Positions 27,656-41,539 are shown, counted from the first letter of the stretch. The stretch is DNA of 64,000 bases from Claviceps africana (GCA_018360145.1 SRPY01000005.1:62001-126000), one strand, 5' to 3'. Translations and numbers: made by a program. The notes: generated by a model not told the origin, from the sequence alone.

Positions 27656-27854
27656 TATTATATACTAAATATAGTATATAAAGCGTAGGCATTTATAATT
27701 TATAAAATATATTATAAATAATTATAAAGGGAATTATAAAAGAGAATATATATAAGTTATAGATAGGTGTATAGTTATATATAGTAATGAAGTTGTCTTT
27801 CTACTTATGTTATTAGGAATTCTCCTTTTATATAAGGAATTCCGTCCTGTAACA
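27656..27854 (-). repeat. LTR, 5' LTR of copy A
   Basis: 199 bp. Inner left end converted, outer right end nearly intact (CCGTCCTGTAACA). Followed directly by the GCTAC target duplication. Confidence 0.93.
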
Positions 27855-27859
27855 GCTAC

Positions 27860-30280
27860 ACTTTAGGGGCGTTATAGAGGCCCTTTAGTGTAGAAAGGGT
27901 AGTAATAGTAGTAAGTTTAGCTATAAACTATATAGTAAAGGAGTTAATTTAGTAAAGGGTATTAAAAATAATTAGTGTAAAAGAGGGGTAGAAGCGGTAC
28001 ACTGCCTCTATAGTAGTAAGCGTTTTATTTATTTAAAGCTATTTAAAGTAGTATAGGGGTTGTTTAGTAGTAGTAGTTATAAGACTATCATTATAAAAGG
28101 TAATGTAAATAAGCTATAAAATATAGTTAGACTTAATAAGGTCTAATTCTCTTAAAAATTAGGTTTAGAGGTTAGTAGAGGACTAGGTATAGTTAATAGT
28201 ACTATCTCTTTTACTTTATATTTACTATATTATTTTACCTTAAGGTATAATAAGCTTAAGTTACTACTAAGTTATAATTACTAAGAGTTTATTACTACTA
28301 GGTAATATATAGCTATATTAGTTTTAAAGGGGGTAGTGTTAATTAAAGTTACTAATAAAAATATAATAGTGCTATAATAATTTTATAAAGAAGTTATAAA
28401 GAGAAGTTATTTAGTTATAATAGTAGGTAGAAGAGTAAATAAAGTAAATGTTAATATTATAGAGAGTTATAGTATATTAGTTAGCGCTAAACTATATTAT
28501 TTATAAGCTAAGGCTATACTAGCGGTAAATATAAATAGCTATTCTTTTACTTTAAACTATAAGTTAGTAGAAACTTAGGCTTAGATTTAAAGGGTCTTTA
28601 TTAATACTATATAGTTTTTAAATCACTACTATATTAATTTTAGGTTAGGACTTAAAAGCTAAGTAAATAAGTTATATTTTCTTTTATATATTTTAGTATA
28701 TTACTTATAATATTATATTTAATTAAAGGATAAGAGGGTTTTTTATAATAAAAGGGCTAACTTAGTGCTAAGGAAGTAGCTAAAGAAAGCCTTAATAGTG
28801 CTTTAAGGCCTTAGTAGAGGGGGTATAGACATTATATTAAGGCTTAGGTATTAATTATAGCTACCTAAAGGGCGCTTACTACGCTTTTAAGGTAAAGCTT
28901 TATTAAAAAAGGTATTATTAGCTTATCTATAATAGCTATAGGTTTAGACCTTAATTTAGCTATTTATATCTATAGAGGTTAGTATAGGTAAGGCAGTAAA
29001 GCTACTAAGCTAGCTTAAGTATATAGTGTAGGCTTTTATTTAGTAGTTATTAGTAATTAAGTAGTGTTTTAACTAAGTAGGGTAGGTGCCTATATAATTA
29101 GTGTATTACTCCTACTCTATACCTATAATAGCTAGATAGTTAGTCTTAAAAGCGTGCTTAGTAGTAGTGTAGTAGCTATAATATAGGGTTATAGCGTAGT
29201 ATATAGCAATATAGCTAAATTTAAAGCATTAATAGTATTAATATAAGTAAAGAGCTTTATTATATAGTTTAGCTTTAAATATTTTAGCTTTATAAATAAC
29301 TCCTTTATAGTATAGTTTATTAGCTATATTAATATCTTTAATTTTAAAGATAAGGGGGGCTTATATTATAGTGCTATAGAGTTTTTATACTATAACCCTA
29401 GTAATACCGCTGCTATTAATAGAGGTAAGGTAGTAAAGGATATTTTCTTTAGTAACTTAATATATATAATAAATAGGGAATCCTTTAATAATAATACTAA
29501 ATACTTATTAGTTTAGTGTTATATTTAAGCTAAAGGCAGTTTAGATTTATTTTATATTTTTAATATAGAGTTAGGCTATATCCTTAAAGATAACTACTAT
29601 ATTACTACTATAAAGGCACTTTATAGCTACTGTAGTGTCTTTATCTATAGCTTTATTAATAGTGTAAATAATATCTTTTAAGCTATACTATTTAACTACT
29701 TTATTAATTAAGTTACCCTTAATAATAGTTTCTTTATAAATATAAGGCAGTATTACTATAGAGGTAGTTAAGTAAATAAGCCTATTAGTTATTAAAGTAG
29801 CGCTATTAGCTATAATCTTAGCTTATATTATAGTTAATGTAGTTTTAGGCTAAATAGCCTTTTTAATTGCCCTTTTAACTATTGCTTTAATGTTAGCAGT
29901 TATAACTAGTTTCTAAGGGTTAGTAAATTACCTATAATAGGCCTATATTGTTTCTATATTAATAATATATAAAATAACCTTTTAGACTCTTTTTAGTAAA
30001 AAGGTTAGTATAAGCTTAGCAATTTTATTATATTTTTATTATAAATAAACTAATATTTAGTTTTAAGCTATATTAGCTATAGTATTAACTTAGTTTTTTA
30101 CTATAAACTTATTATAGTAAGTAAAGGGATTATAGTAACTTTATAAAAGGCTATAGTTTTTTATATTAATATTTATTATTATTATATTACCTACTATACC
30201 TATACTTTAGGCTTAATACACTATTATAAAGGGGGGTAAATAGATATAGTAAAACTTTTTATCTGCTTTTTAAGTTAATC
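27860..30280 (+). mobile_element. Right part of the unidentified element split by copy A
   Basis: Continues the sequence that ends at 3,417 once copy A and one GCTAC are removed. It keeps more G/C than its surroundings near the insertion edge. On the plus strand a frame at about 29,330-29,700 stays open apart from TAG/TAA stops of the RIP type for well over 100 codons, suggesting a coding strand. The peptide (for example around GKVVKDIFFSN and IFNIELGYI) resembles no family that I can name. The right end is marked by an unmutated GC-rich patch at about 30,283-30,326. Confidence 0.5.
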
Positions 30281-30282
30281 TA

Positions 30283-30326
30283 AGTCGATTCTGCGGCGTT
30301 ATTGCGGTGCGGGCGAAATCGCGAAA
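30283..30326. other. Short unmutated GC-rich patch at an element junction
   Basis: About 44 bases with many CpG dinucleotides (GATTCTGCGGCG, GCGGTGCGGGCG, AAATCGCGAAAG) between RIP-converted flanks. It sits exactly where the unidentified element ends and the truncated gypsy copy D begins. It could be a transposon terminus, filler DNA or a remnant of unique host sequence; nothing in it identifies which. Confidence 0.7.
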
Positions 30327-30334
30327 GTTTTTTC

Positions 30335-31646
30335 TTAAAGTCTACTATTAATTAGTAATTTAAATAGGTCTTTTAATATTAAAAAAAGATACTAACCTTT
30401 TAATATTATTTATAAAAGTTTATTATAAAAGGTTTTCTTTATAGTTAGTTATTACTTTATTATAATAAATACTTAATTTTTTTTAAAAAGGAGTATTAAT
30501 TAATAGTAGCTTTATAAATTAAAATTTACAGTTTTATTAACTTAATAAGTAAATATTTATTAAAGTATATTAGTTTTTAACTAAAAATTCTACTATTATA
30601 TATTAAAAATTCTTTATTATATTAATATTAGTTTATTTAATATAAAGGTTTTATTATTTAAATATCTCTTTAAAAAAAGAGATTACTTTATTTTAAAAGA
30701 TTTTTATAGAAGTTAGTTTTAGCTTAATAAACATTAAAGCTTTCTTTTAAATTTAATTAATAAAGGCTAATATAAAATTAAAGGAAATTACTTAAGTATT
30801 TATATTTATATACCTTTCTTTAAAGAAAGAGCTATAAAGATTCTTTTTTAATAAAAGTAAGTTAAATTTTAAAGTCTTTAATAGTTCTCTTTTATTAATA
30901 CTATAGTTATTTTTTATTAATATATTTTTTTATTTAATTTAAAAGGTTTTTATAAAAAAAAAGGTACTTAGCTTATTAATAAAGAAAGAGGCTTATAGTA
31001 AGTTTAAAGAATTATTTTTTAGTTTAAAAAGATTTAAAAGTTTAAACTTTTTTACTTAATTTATTATTTTTTTTATAGCTTTTAATTCTTTATTAATAAA
31101 AGAGCTATTTATAAAGTTTTAATAATAAAGTTAATTAACTTAAATAAGCTTAAGCTAAATTTATAGCTTACTATTTATAAATTAATATTTTATAAAAGTT
31201 TTAAAGTCTTTAATATCTTTTTTAAAAAAAAAAGGTTTTTTATAATATTAAAACTTTAAAAAATCTTTATAAAATATTTAAAGTTAGTATATTTATTAAT
31301 TTTAATTTTAAGTAATTAAACAGAGGCTTAAAGTTACTAACTTAATATTTTAAGTTTATTAGTTTTCTTTAATTATTAATATATAAATAGTTAGCTTTTA
31401 TATTTATAATTTAATATATATAAAAGAAATAGTAATTACTACTACCTATTATATACTAAATATAGTATATAAAGCATAGGTATTTATAACTTATAAAATA
31501 TACTATAAATAATTATAAAAGGAATTATAAAAGAGAATATATATAAATTATAAATAGGTATATAGTTATATATAGTAATAAAGTTGTTCTTTTTACTTAT
31601 ATTATTAGAAATCCTCCTTTTATATAAGGAATTCCGTCCTATAACA
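30335..31646 (-). mobile_element. Gypsy copy D, fragment with one LTR
   Basis: Matches 24,390-25,714 of copy B: about 1.1 kb of the leader/gag-position region plus a 200-bp LTR at 31,447-31,646. The remaining 11 kb is missing. The junction is at about 30,330, beside the GC-rich patch. It is more heavily AT-converted than A or B except for the outer LTR end (ATTCCGTCCTATAACA). The small truncated size suggests a deletion or ectopic recombination product. Confidence 0.85.
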
Positions 31647-33736
31647 ATAGTTAATTATTAATATTAATATTTTTATAGCATAATGTAATATAATATAACT
31701 ACCTTTATAAACTAAGCTTATATATATAATTTCTAGTGTTTTTTTTAAATATAAATACTTTAAAGCTTAGCTTAACTAGTTATTTTAGCCTCTATAGGTT
31801 AATTTAGGTTAAATGTTACGACGTGGAATTCCTCTACATTAAAGGAGGACTTTTAATTATATAAGTAGAAATAATAACTTTATTTATATAAATAACTATA
31901 TACCTATTGTGTTAAGCTAAATAGTTATAAGGAATATATAAAGGGATATAGTTAGGAATTAAGCTATTATAGCTATAAAAAGAGAAAAGACCTTTAATAT
32001 AATAAAAATTAATTACTAAAAAGATATAAAGAGGTTCTTTATTTTTAAATAGCTTTCTATAAATATAATGTAACGGCCTAAAGAGGAGAGAACAATATAT
32101 ATAAGGAGGCTGTATGCCCTAATAAATTAAAGGTATTGTAAAAGTACTGTAACTATAACTATACTATTAAAATAATTAAGGTTAGTTTTATTAATAAGTT
32201 ATTAAATTAATTAAATAGTTTAAAGTTAAAGATATTAAAAAAAATAAAGGTATTATAATAAATTAACCTTAATATATATATATTAAGGGGGGATACTATA
32301 GTAGTAGCTAGGCTTAAATTAATTAATTAATTAAATTAAATATATATAAAAACTTATAATAGCAGTTATTATTCTTTTAAGCTATTTAAAAAAAAGGACC
32401 TCTTTATACCTTTTAATTAATTAATCTTTACTATATTAAAGGCTCTTTTCCTTTTCCTTCCTTTATAGTTATATTAAGTTAATTTTTAACTATATCCCTT
32501 AATATATTTTTATTAACCCTTTAGCTTAATATAACACCTTTTTAAAATAGTAGTTAACTTTACTATAACTATAATTTAATATAACTAAAGGCTAAAGAAA
32601 ATAAAATATTAAGTAAATTTTAATTTAAATAAATTAATCTTTATTTATTTAAATAGTCTATTTCTTTAATTTTAAGCCTTTAGTTTTATTAAATAGTTTA
32701 AGTATAGTAGGTATTAATAGCTTTTATTAAGCCTTTTTTTTAAAGAGTTATTTATTAGCTATTAATTTTTTTTTATAATACTAAGCTTTTTCTTTATAAA
32801 ATTTAACCTTTTTTTTATTTTACTTTATTTAATTATAAATATATTTATAAATATTACTTTATACTTTAACTATAAAAAGTTTAATTAAAATAATTAATAT
32901 ATAAATACTAAAAGTAAATATAAATATAAAAATATTATATTAATAAACTTCTCTTTTTTATAAGAAAAGTAAAAAATTAATAATAATTATATATATTATT
33001 ATACTTAACTTAGTACTTTCAATAGCTTTAATTAATATATTATATATATTATTTTATATTTTTCTTTTTAAGTCTATAATTTAATTCACTTAAACTTAAT
33101 TAATTTAATTAATTTATTAAAGCCTTTAAATTAGCTTTTCTTCTTTTTTATTTTCTTTATTATTTATAGTAATATTCTTTTATTATTATTAATAAAAAAA
33201 TATTTTTCTTTATTTTATTAAAAATATTAATTTTACTTTAATAATTAATTAAAATAAAGGGATCATTATATTAAAAAGATTTAATAACTATATTAAAGTT
33301 AATTTACTTCTTTTATATTTTTTATATAAATTATCTCTTTATTATTTAAATATAAATATCTATAAAGTATTATTTATAAAGTATTATTTTAATTTAATAC
33401 TTTATTTAAAAAATAATAATAATAAATAAATTAAACTTTAATTAAATAGTTAAAAAAGTAGTAATAAAAGTTTTAAAGTAAATAATGAAATTTAAAGTAT
33501 AACTTAATTTATATTTATTAAAGTAGCTTTATTAAATATTATATAATATTATTTTTAAATTTACTTTATTATTAAATTTTTAAATAAAGGCTTTATATGT
33601 ACTTTAATAATTAGTTTTATTAAAAATTTTTAAAGTTTAATAAAATTAATATATAGTTTATATAAATAATATTTCATAACTTTTTTACTATTATTTAAAT
33701 ATATATTTTATAATTATAAAGCTATAAATAAAAATA
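31647..33736. other. AT-rich interval with LTR-like fragments
   Basis: No gene. At 31,814-31,907 a partial, divergent, reverse-oriented relative of the gypsy LTR starts TGTTACGACGTGGAATTCC and matches the first ~95 bases of the 41,540 LTR. At 32,071 TGTAACGGCC begins a moderately GC-retaining stretch of about 70 bases; such a start is common for fungal gypsy LTRs, but no partner end was found. The rest is featureless A/T. Confidence 0.5.
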
Positions 33737-35131
33737 CTTCTTTATTTATAGTTAAAGTTAAAAGCTTAAAAATTAAGGTTTTTTTTTAATAAACGTTTTA
33801 AATAAAGTTAATATTAAAAAATAGTTAAGTTTTATTAAAAAAAATATAAAGGTTTATATATATAAGCTTATTAATTATTATATTTAAAAGGATTTAAAAG
33901 GTTTATTTAAGCTTAACTATATATATTAAACTATTTATATTAAAAATATTATTTATAAAAATCTATTATTAAAGTAAAAGTTTAAATTTAATTAATTAAT
34001 TAAGCTTAAAAGAAGCTTTTAAAGCTTACTTTATTTTAAGCTTTAATATTTATAAATTATTATTAATTATTAATTATTAATATTATATATTTAATAAATC
34101 CTTTTAATATATAAATAAAGAAGGAAAAATATATATATTTACACTTAAAGGTACTTTTTTAAATAAAGCTAAATATTATAATTACTTTAAAGTAATATAA
34201 ATAATTATAAAATTATGAAATTAACTTTTACTTTTATATAAACTTTAAAAACCTTTCTTTATACTTTACTTTATAAAAGTTAAAATAATAAAGGCTTTTA
34301 TAATATTAATTAAAAATAAAAGCTATTTAATAGTTTATAAAATAAATAAAGCTTACTATAAAGCACCTTTTATATTGTTTTTTATATAATAGTTTATATT
34401 TAATCTTTTATTATAATAAATACTAATTAATTTATTTTTTTATAGTTTATAATAAATTATAAAATAGTATTTTTTATAGCTATTAAGTAAAATATTATTA
34501 TCTTTGATTAATATTTTATAATTAAAATAAGTAATATAATTTTTTAAACTTTACTTAATAATCTTTATTATAATAAAAAATATAAATTAATTAAATTATT
34601 TATTTTATATATTTATAAATAAAGCTTTTAAAAGCCTATAAATATTAATTATATAAATTTATTAATAACTTTTCTTTTATTATTTCTTTAAAAGTAAAAC
34701 TTTTTTATAATTAATAGTATTAAAGTTTTAAAGATTATATTTTTTAATATAAATAAGCTGTTTAATTTTTAATTAAAAGACTATAAATTAAATTTTAAAT
34801 ATTTAATTAAAATTTATATTAATAAAAAGTACTTTATTTATAGTAAAAAAGTGCTTATTTTATTTATATATTTAATAAATAGCTATAAAAATAAGTAAAT
34901 AGTTAAAAATAAAAGAATTTATTACTTTTTTTTTAAGTTATAAAATATTTTTAAAAATTTTAAATTTCTATAAAGTATATTCTTTTATTTTTAATTAAAA
35001 GGTTTAAATATTAAATATTTAAAATAAAATTTAAAAAAAAGGTAATTTCTTTTATAATTATATTAATAATATAAAGAAATAATAATTTAAATAAATATAA
35101 GCTTAAAGAAATATAAAAGCCTATAAAAAAT
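33737..35131 (+). repeat. Left arm of a 1.39-kb inverted repeat
   Basis: Reverse-complement partner of 40,154-41,537. Matching blocks occur along its whole length, for example around 33,750 (AGTTAAAAGCTTAA), 34,380-34,480 and 35,101-35,131 (AAGCCTATAAAAAAT). The arms differ by transitions of RIP type. They could be long terminal inverted repeats of a DNA transposon or two copies of one repeat in opposite orientation. Confidence 0.8.
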
Positions 35132-38100
35132 AAGTTAAAATAAGGTATTTTTTTAATAAAAAATAAAAGTTTTAAATATAATAAATAATAAAAGATATTA
35201 AAAAAAAGGGTATAAAAGAAAAAAAAGAAAATTTAATTAAGTAACGTAAAGAGGTCTCTTTTCTTTATATTAGCTTTAAGTTATTATTTATAAATTAATA
35301 CTATTAAGTAATCATTAAAAGAAAAATAAATTTCTTCAAAAAATTAATTATTAGCTTTATTTATTAAAGTAATTATTAGCTAATAATAGCTATTACTATT
35401 TATTTTAATAAAATAAATAAGTTATAGTTTAGCTTTTTTTTAATTTTTATATTAATAGTTTTTATCTTTATATATATATTTCTTTTTTTTTTACTTTTTA
35501 ATACTTTTTCTTTCATTTAATTATTTAATTAATTAAGTTTTTATAATTATAAATCTTAATAATTAGCCTTTATTTAATCTTTTAAATATTATTAACATTA
35601 TTATTAAAAGGCTTTATAGATAGTCTTTATTATTAATTAATACTTTTAAATAGTAAAGTAAAAGAAATATAATAAAGGTAAATATAAGTATTTATATAAT
35701 AAATAACTATTTAATTAAATAATATAAACTAAAGCTAATAAATTTAAATTTTATTATCTTTTTTAAATTACTATACTTTTAAGTATTAATATTAAAAAAA
35801 GTAGTATTTCTTTATATTTTATAATTATATTAAAAAAAAAGAAAATTAAAAATTAGCTTAAGTATTTAGCTATATATTTATTAATTATTAATTTTTAAGC
35901 TAAGCTTTTTAAGTTATACCTTTAAAAATATTTAATTATTTAAAAAGTAGTCTTTAAAAGCTTTAAAATTATTACTTTAATTTTTATTAAAATAGCTTAT
36001 TTTAAGGGTTTATTTTTTATAATTATAATTAAGTGTTTTAAATAATAACTTACTTTCTTTATATATTTATTTAAAGAGAATAATAATCTTTATTACTTTT
36101 TATATATAAATACTTATATTTATATTATTATAGCTTTTAATTAATATATAAACGCTTTTTTTTTAGCTATATTTCTTTTATAAACTAAAGGAATAAAGTA
36201 TATAGTAATTATATTTAAAAAGTTAATAATATTTATAACTAAATTATTTATTTAAAATATTAAAAAAATTATAATAATCTTTATTTTTTAATAGTTTTTT
36301 TAAAAAATAAATATACTTTTAAAAATATTAAAAGACTTTTAATTAAAGTTATATTTAAATATAAAACTTTTATTATTAAAAATACTTTTATTATTATTAT
36401 TAATATACTTTCTTTTTATTTTATATTTAGTTTATAAAATATAAATAAAAAAAAAGAAAGGTAAAATAATAAAAAAGCTATTTAAAGTATTTAATTAAAA
36501 AAAAAGAAATAAAGAAATAAAGGAATTAAAAAAAATTAATAATAAAATAAAAAAGTTAAATTTAATTTAAAAGTTTTAATAAATTAATTAAATAATTAAT
36601 AAAAATAATAAATAATAAATAAATAAATAATAAATAAATAGTAAACTTAAATAAATAAAATATATAAATATAAAGTAGTCGTTAATAAATTTAATAGTTA
36701 AAAAAAGCTTTTAAGCTCTTTTTTTTTAAAAAAATAAAGTAAAAATAAAGGTAAAAGGCTTATTATTAAAAAATAATAATAAAAAAAAGTAAATAGAAAT
36801 AAATAGTAAATAAAGATTAGTTTTAAAGTAAAGTTAATAATTAAAGAGTAAATAATAAGCTTAATATTTATATTAATAATTAAGTAAAAAGGTAAGAATT
36901 TAAACTTTAAGCTAATAATATAAATATTAATATAAAGGTAGCTTTTTCTCTTTATCTTTAAAATTATTATCTTTTAAAATATTATATAAAATAGAAGATT
37001 TATTTTTATTAAAGACTATTTAATTAAATATATTATATATTATTTAAAATAAATAGAGATTATATAATACTTTATTAAAATTGCCTTTAAAAGACTAATT
37101 TAATATATTATATACTTCTATAAAGTAAGAGCTTTATTAAAGTAGCTAATAAAGCTACTTATTTATAAATAATATTTACTATTATTTTTTATTAAGTATA
37201 AATTTTTAAAATAGTCTTTATTAATTATTTTATTAAAAAGAATTCTATTTAAGGTCTTTAACTTATATACTTCTATAATAAATACTTAATTATAAATTTA
37301 AAATAAGATATTTTATTATATAGTTAGCTTATATATAGTTAATATATTTATTATATAATAGATATTATAAATAAATATAAAGTTACCTTTAATTAATTAA
37401 TTATATTTTTTATAAAGAAAGTTAGTTTAATTATAGTTAGTTTATATAGTAAATAGTTATTAAAAATATAGCACTTTTTTTTTATAAACTTAATATTTTC
37501 TACTTTTTACTTTAAAATATATATTTTAATTATAAATAAATCTTAAGTAATAGTTACTTTATTTTAATTAATTATTCTTTATATAAAAAATTCTACTTTT
37601 AAAGAAAAAAAGGGTTTTTATTTATAAATAAAGTAAAATATAAACTTTTTATAAAAAGCTTTAATTATAATTCTATTTATAAATAATACTCTCTTTAAGT
37701 ATTTAAACTATTTTTTATTTAATTTACTTATTTTAGTAAATATAAAAAAAAAGACTAATAACTTACTTTAATAAAAGCATTAGCTTTAGGATTATAGCTA
37801 AAGGTTTAAATACCTTTTATATTAAAATTAACTAAGGCTTTTATAAATTTCCCTTTTATTTTAAATTCTTTATTATATATAATATATAAAAAGAACCTAA
37901 ACCTATAAATAAACTTATTAAAAAACCTTTATATAGCCTTAATATTAGTAATATAAATAGCTTTAGCTTTTACTTATTTTATAAAGTTATATTAAACTTT
38001 TAAAAGATATTTATATTTATAATTAAATAGAAAATACTAAGTATTAATATATATTTTATTTATTAAATTACTAAAGGTAATAAAAATTAAAAGTTTTTAT

Positions 38101-40153
38101 AGGCACTATAGTGTAAATCTTTAATACATTTTATAGTATTAAATTATAGCTTAAATTATAGCTTAAATTATATTTTATATACCTCTTTAATAGTAGTAAA
38201 GTTTAAATATTTTAAAAATAACTTTAATGCCTTTATAATTAAGCTTAAAATAAATTACTTTAATAATTATATGCTACTTATTTCTATTATTAAATAATAA
38301 ATATAGGTTCTTTTATAAGCTTAGTAAGTTATTTAAAGAGAATTTTATTATTAAAGAAATATTTTAATACCTTTTTTTTAAAGTCTTTAAACTTCTTTAT
38401 TATATAATTAAATAATCTCTTTAAAGTTATAAAGTAAAAAATAATTTACTTTAACTTTAAAGAGTAAAATAGTTGATCTTTACTTCTTTAAATATTAATA
38501 TAAAGGTATAAATTAATAAATTCTTCTATATTCCCTTTAATAACTTTATTAAAATTATTTAATAATTCTTAGCCTTTTTATAATAAAGTATTTATAACTT
38601 AGTTTTCTTTTTTAAAGATATATTAAACTATAAAGTAATATAATATAATATAGCTAACTTACTAAATAATAATAACATTAAAAATATTATTAATAGTGCC
38701 TTAAAGCTAGTATTTAAATATTATTAAGTTTATTTTTAAGATAAAAAGGACTTTAAAGAGGTGAATTTATAGTCTTTAAAAAGTATAAAGTAAAGTATAA
38801 TATTTTTACTTAATAGTATTATATTTTCTCTTTATATTATTTTATATACTACTTTTAAAGTAAATAAAATAGCGCTTTTCTTTATATATTTATAAAAGTA
38901 TAGTACTTTATTTTATATTATTAATATTAATTATAAAGATAATATCTCCTTTTTCTTTACTTATATTAATTAATTATAAACTTAACGTATTTATAATAGC
39001 TTTAATAATTTTCTTTATTATTTTATTATATTTTAGCTTTTAATTTTAATATAACTTTTATTTAAAAAAATTTATTAAAACTAAAAGATAGTTATAAAGT
39101 AAAGAACTTAAAGGTAATAAAAAATAGCTAATTTTATAAAAGACTATATTTTTTTTATAAAAAAATAATAACTTTATTTTTAAAGCTTAATAACCTTTAC
39201 TTTTATAGATTTTTTACTATATATCTTATAAATATATTTAATAATAATAGTAGTAAGTTAATAAAACTTACCTTTAATAATAAAAGTAGTGTATTTAATA
39301 AGCTTAAAATTTAATAAAATATTATTTTAATTAATTAAATACTTTATTATATATTTATAAATATTTAAAATAATTTTATTATTATTATAAACTATAGTAA
39401 GTCTTTTTATAGTAATATTATTAAAAAAAGGTATATAAATATAAGGTATTAAATTATAAAGAATATATTTTATAATATAGTAAAACTAAATAACTAAATT
39501 AATAGCTCTTTAAAGTAGCTTATAAAGCTTTAAAAGCTTAATTAATATTATAATAGTTATAAAATTATAACTTATAATTACTAAATTAATTTAATTATAC
39601 CTTAGAAGAAGGTTAATAATAAAAAGGATTATATATATTATAAATTTTTTACTAAAGGCTTTTATACTTTTAAAGATATTAATATCTTTAATTATAATAC
39701 TATTATACTATATTATTAATAAAATAAATTAAATTCCTTTATCTTTCTTTATAATAAAGAAGAATAGGTTTTTATAAAAACTATAACTTTCTTTTATTAA
39801 TTTATATTTAACTTTCTATTTTAATAATTTAATAAGCTTTTTTTAAAGCTTTAAAAGAATTAAAATAAACTTTATTTACTATACTTTATATTTAATAAGT
39901 TTAATAGTTTATAGTAATATTTATAAAAGGTATTTACTTTAAAATTAAATATCTATATTAATTATTATAATTAAATTTCCTTAGCTATATTATTAAGTTA
40001 TTAAATCTATCAATTAATAGTAAAAGTAAATATAAAACTAATAACTTACTATACTTCTAATAATATAATAAGTATTAAAATCTTATTTAGCTTTAATTTA
40101 AACTCCTTTTTAATTTTATTTATTTAATTATTTATAGCTAATTTAATTAGTTC
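35132..40153 (-). mobile_element. Spacer between inverted arms, with a possible second gypsy RT relic
   Basis: Five kb of AT-converted sequence, no open frame. On the minus strand at about 39,600-39,900 a degraded string (IIKKDKGI, then NSIIIKDINIF) resembles the FVKKKDG..R.CVDYR.LN..TIKDRYPLP block of gypsy reverse transcriptases. This is a weak reading through RIP damage. Nothing else was recognised. If right, a second gypsy-type family lies here, distinct from the 12.3-kb family. Confidence 0.4.
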
Positions 40154-41537
40154 CATTTTTTATAGGCTTTTATATTTCTTAAAGCTTATACCTATTTAAA
40201 TTATTATTTTTTTATATTATTATTATAATTATAAAAGAAATTACCCTTTTTTTTAAATTTTTTTAAATATTTAATATTTAAACCTTTTAATTAAAAATAA
40301 AAGAATATACTTTATAAAAATTTAGAATTCTTAAAAATATTTTATAACTTAAAAAAAAATAGTAAATTCTTTTACTTTTAGCTATTTACTTATTTTTATA
40401 GTTATTTATTAAATATATAAATAAAATAAATGCTTTTTTACTATAAATAAAGCACTTTATATTAATAAAGATTTTAATTAAATACTTTAAATTTAGCTTA
40501 TAATTTTTTAATTCAAAATTAAATAGCTTATTTATATTAAAAAACATAATTTTTAAAACTTTAATATTATTAATTATAAAGAAGTTTTATTTTTAAAAGA
40601 ATAATAAAGGGAAAGCTATTAATAAACTAATATAATTAATATTTATAGGCTTTTAAAAGCTTTATTTATAAATTTATAAAATAAATAGCTAAATTAATTT
40701 ATCCTTTTTACTATATTAAAGATTATTAAGTAAGGTTTTAAAGATTATATTATTTATTTTAATTATAAAATATTAATTAAAGATAATAATATTTTAATTA
40801 ATAACTATAAAAAATACTATTTTATAACTTACTATAAACTATAAAAAAATGAATTAATTAATATTTACTATAATAAAAGACTAAATATAAAAGATTTATA
40901 TAAAACTTAATATAAAAAGCGCTTTATAGTAGGCTTTATTTACTTTATAAACTATTAAATAGTTTTTATTTTTAATTAATATTATAAATGCCTTTATTAT
41001 TTTAATTTCTATAAAGTAAAGTATAAAAAGAGGTTTTTAAAGTTTATATAAAAATTAAAGTAAATTTTATAACTTTTTAACTATTTATATTACTTTAAAG
41101 TAATTATAATACTTAGCTTTATTTAAAAAGGTACTTTTAAGTATAAATATATATATCTTTTCTTCTTTACTTATATATTAAAAGGATTTATTAAATATAT
41201 AATATTAATAATTAATAATAATTTATAAATAAAAAGGCTTAAAATAAAATAAGCTTTAAAAGCTCTTTTTAAGCCTAAGTAATTAATTAAATTTAAACTT
41301 TTACTTTAATAATAGGTTTTTATAAATAATATCCTTAATATAAATAATTTAATATAAATAGTTAAGCTTAAGTAAACCTTTTAAGTCCTTTTAAATATAA
41401 TAGTTAATAAGCTTATATATATAGACCTTTATACCCTATTTAGTAAAACTTAGCTATCTTTTAATATTAGCTTTATTTAAAAAGTTTATTAAAGAAAGAC
41501 TTTAATCCTTAAGCTTTTAACTCTAACTATAGGTAGA
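40154..41537 (-). repeat. Right arm of the 1.39-kb inverted repeat
   Basis: Inverted copy of 33,737-35,131. Its outer end coincides with the insertion point of gypsy copy C (target duplication from 41,535), so the true outer end of the arm may be obscured by that insertion. Confidence 0.8.
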
Positions 41538-41539
41538 GG

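Larger units (their letters stand above)
3423..27854 (-). mobile_element. Gypsy LTR retrotransposon copy A (outer, interrupted by copy B)
   Basis: Copy A has LTRs at 3,423-3,621 and 27,656-27,854, each 199 bp, flanked by an exact 5-bp target duplication GCTAC (3,418-3,422 and 27,855-27,859). Its body is 3,423-13,407 plus 25,720-27,854, about 12.1 kb, split by copy B. Coding strand is minus, from the position of reverse transcriptase (YxDD relic, read YINN, at 10,931-10,942) and integrase core (about 9,130-9,480). RT before integrase is the Ty3/gypsy order. Compared with B it lacks about 170 bp near 3,829, a deletion with ATTATATA microhomology. All frames are broken by RIP-type TAA/TAG stops, so the element is dead. 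Confidence 0.92.

Noticed and set aside
32071..32345. Second LTR family starting TGTAACGGCC
   Set aside because: The start looks like a fungal gypsy LTR, but no matching end, target duplication or second copy was found in the window.
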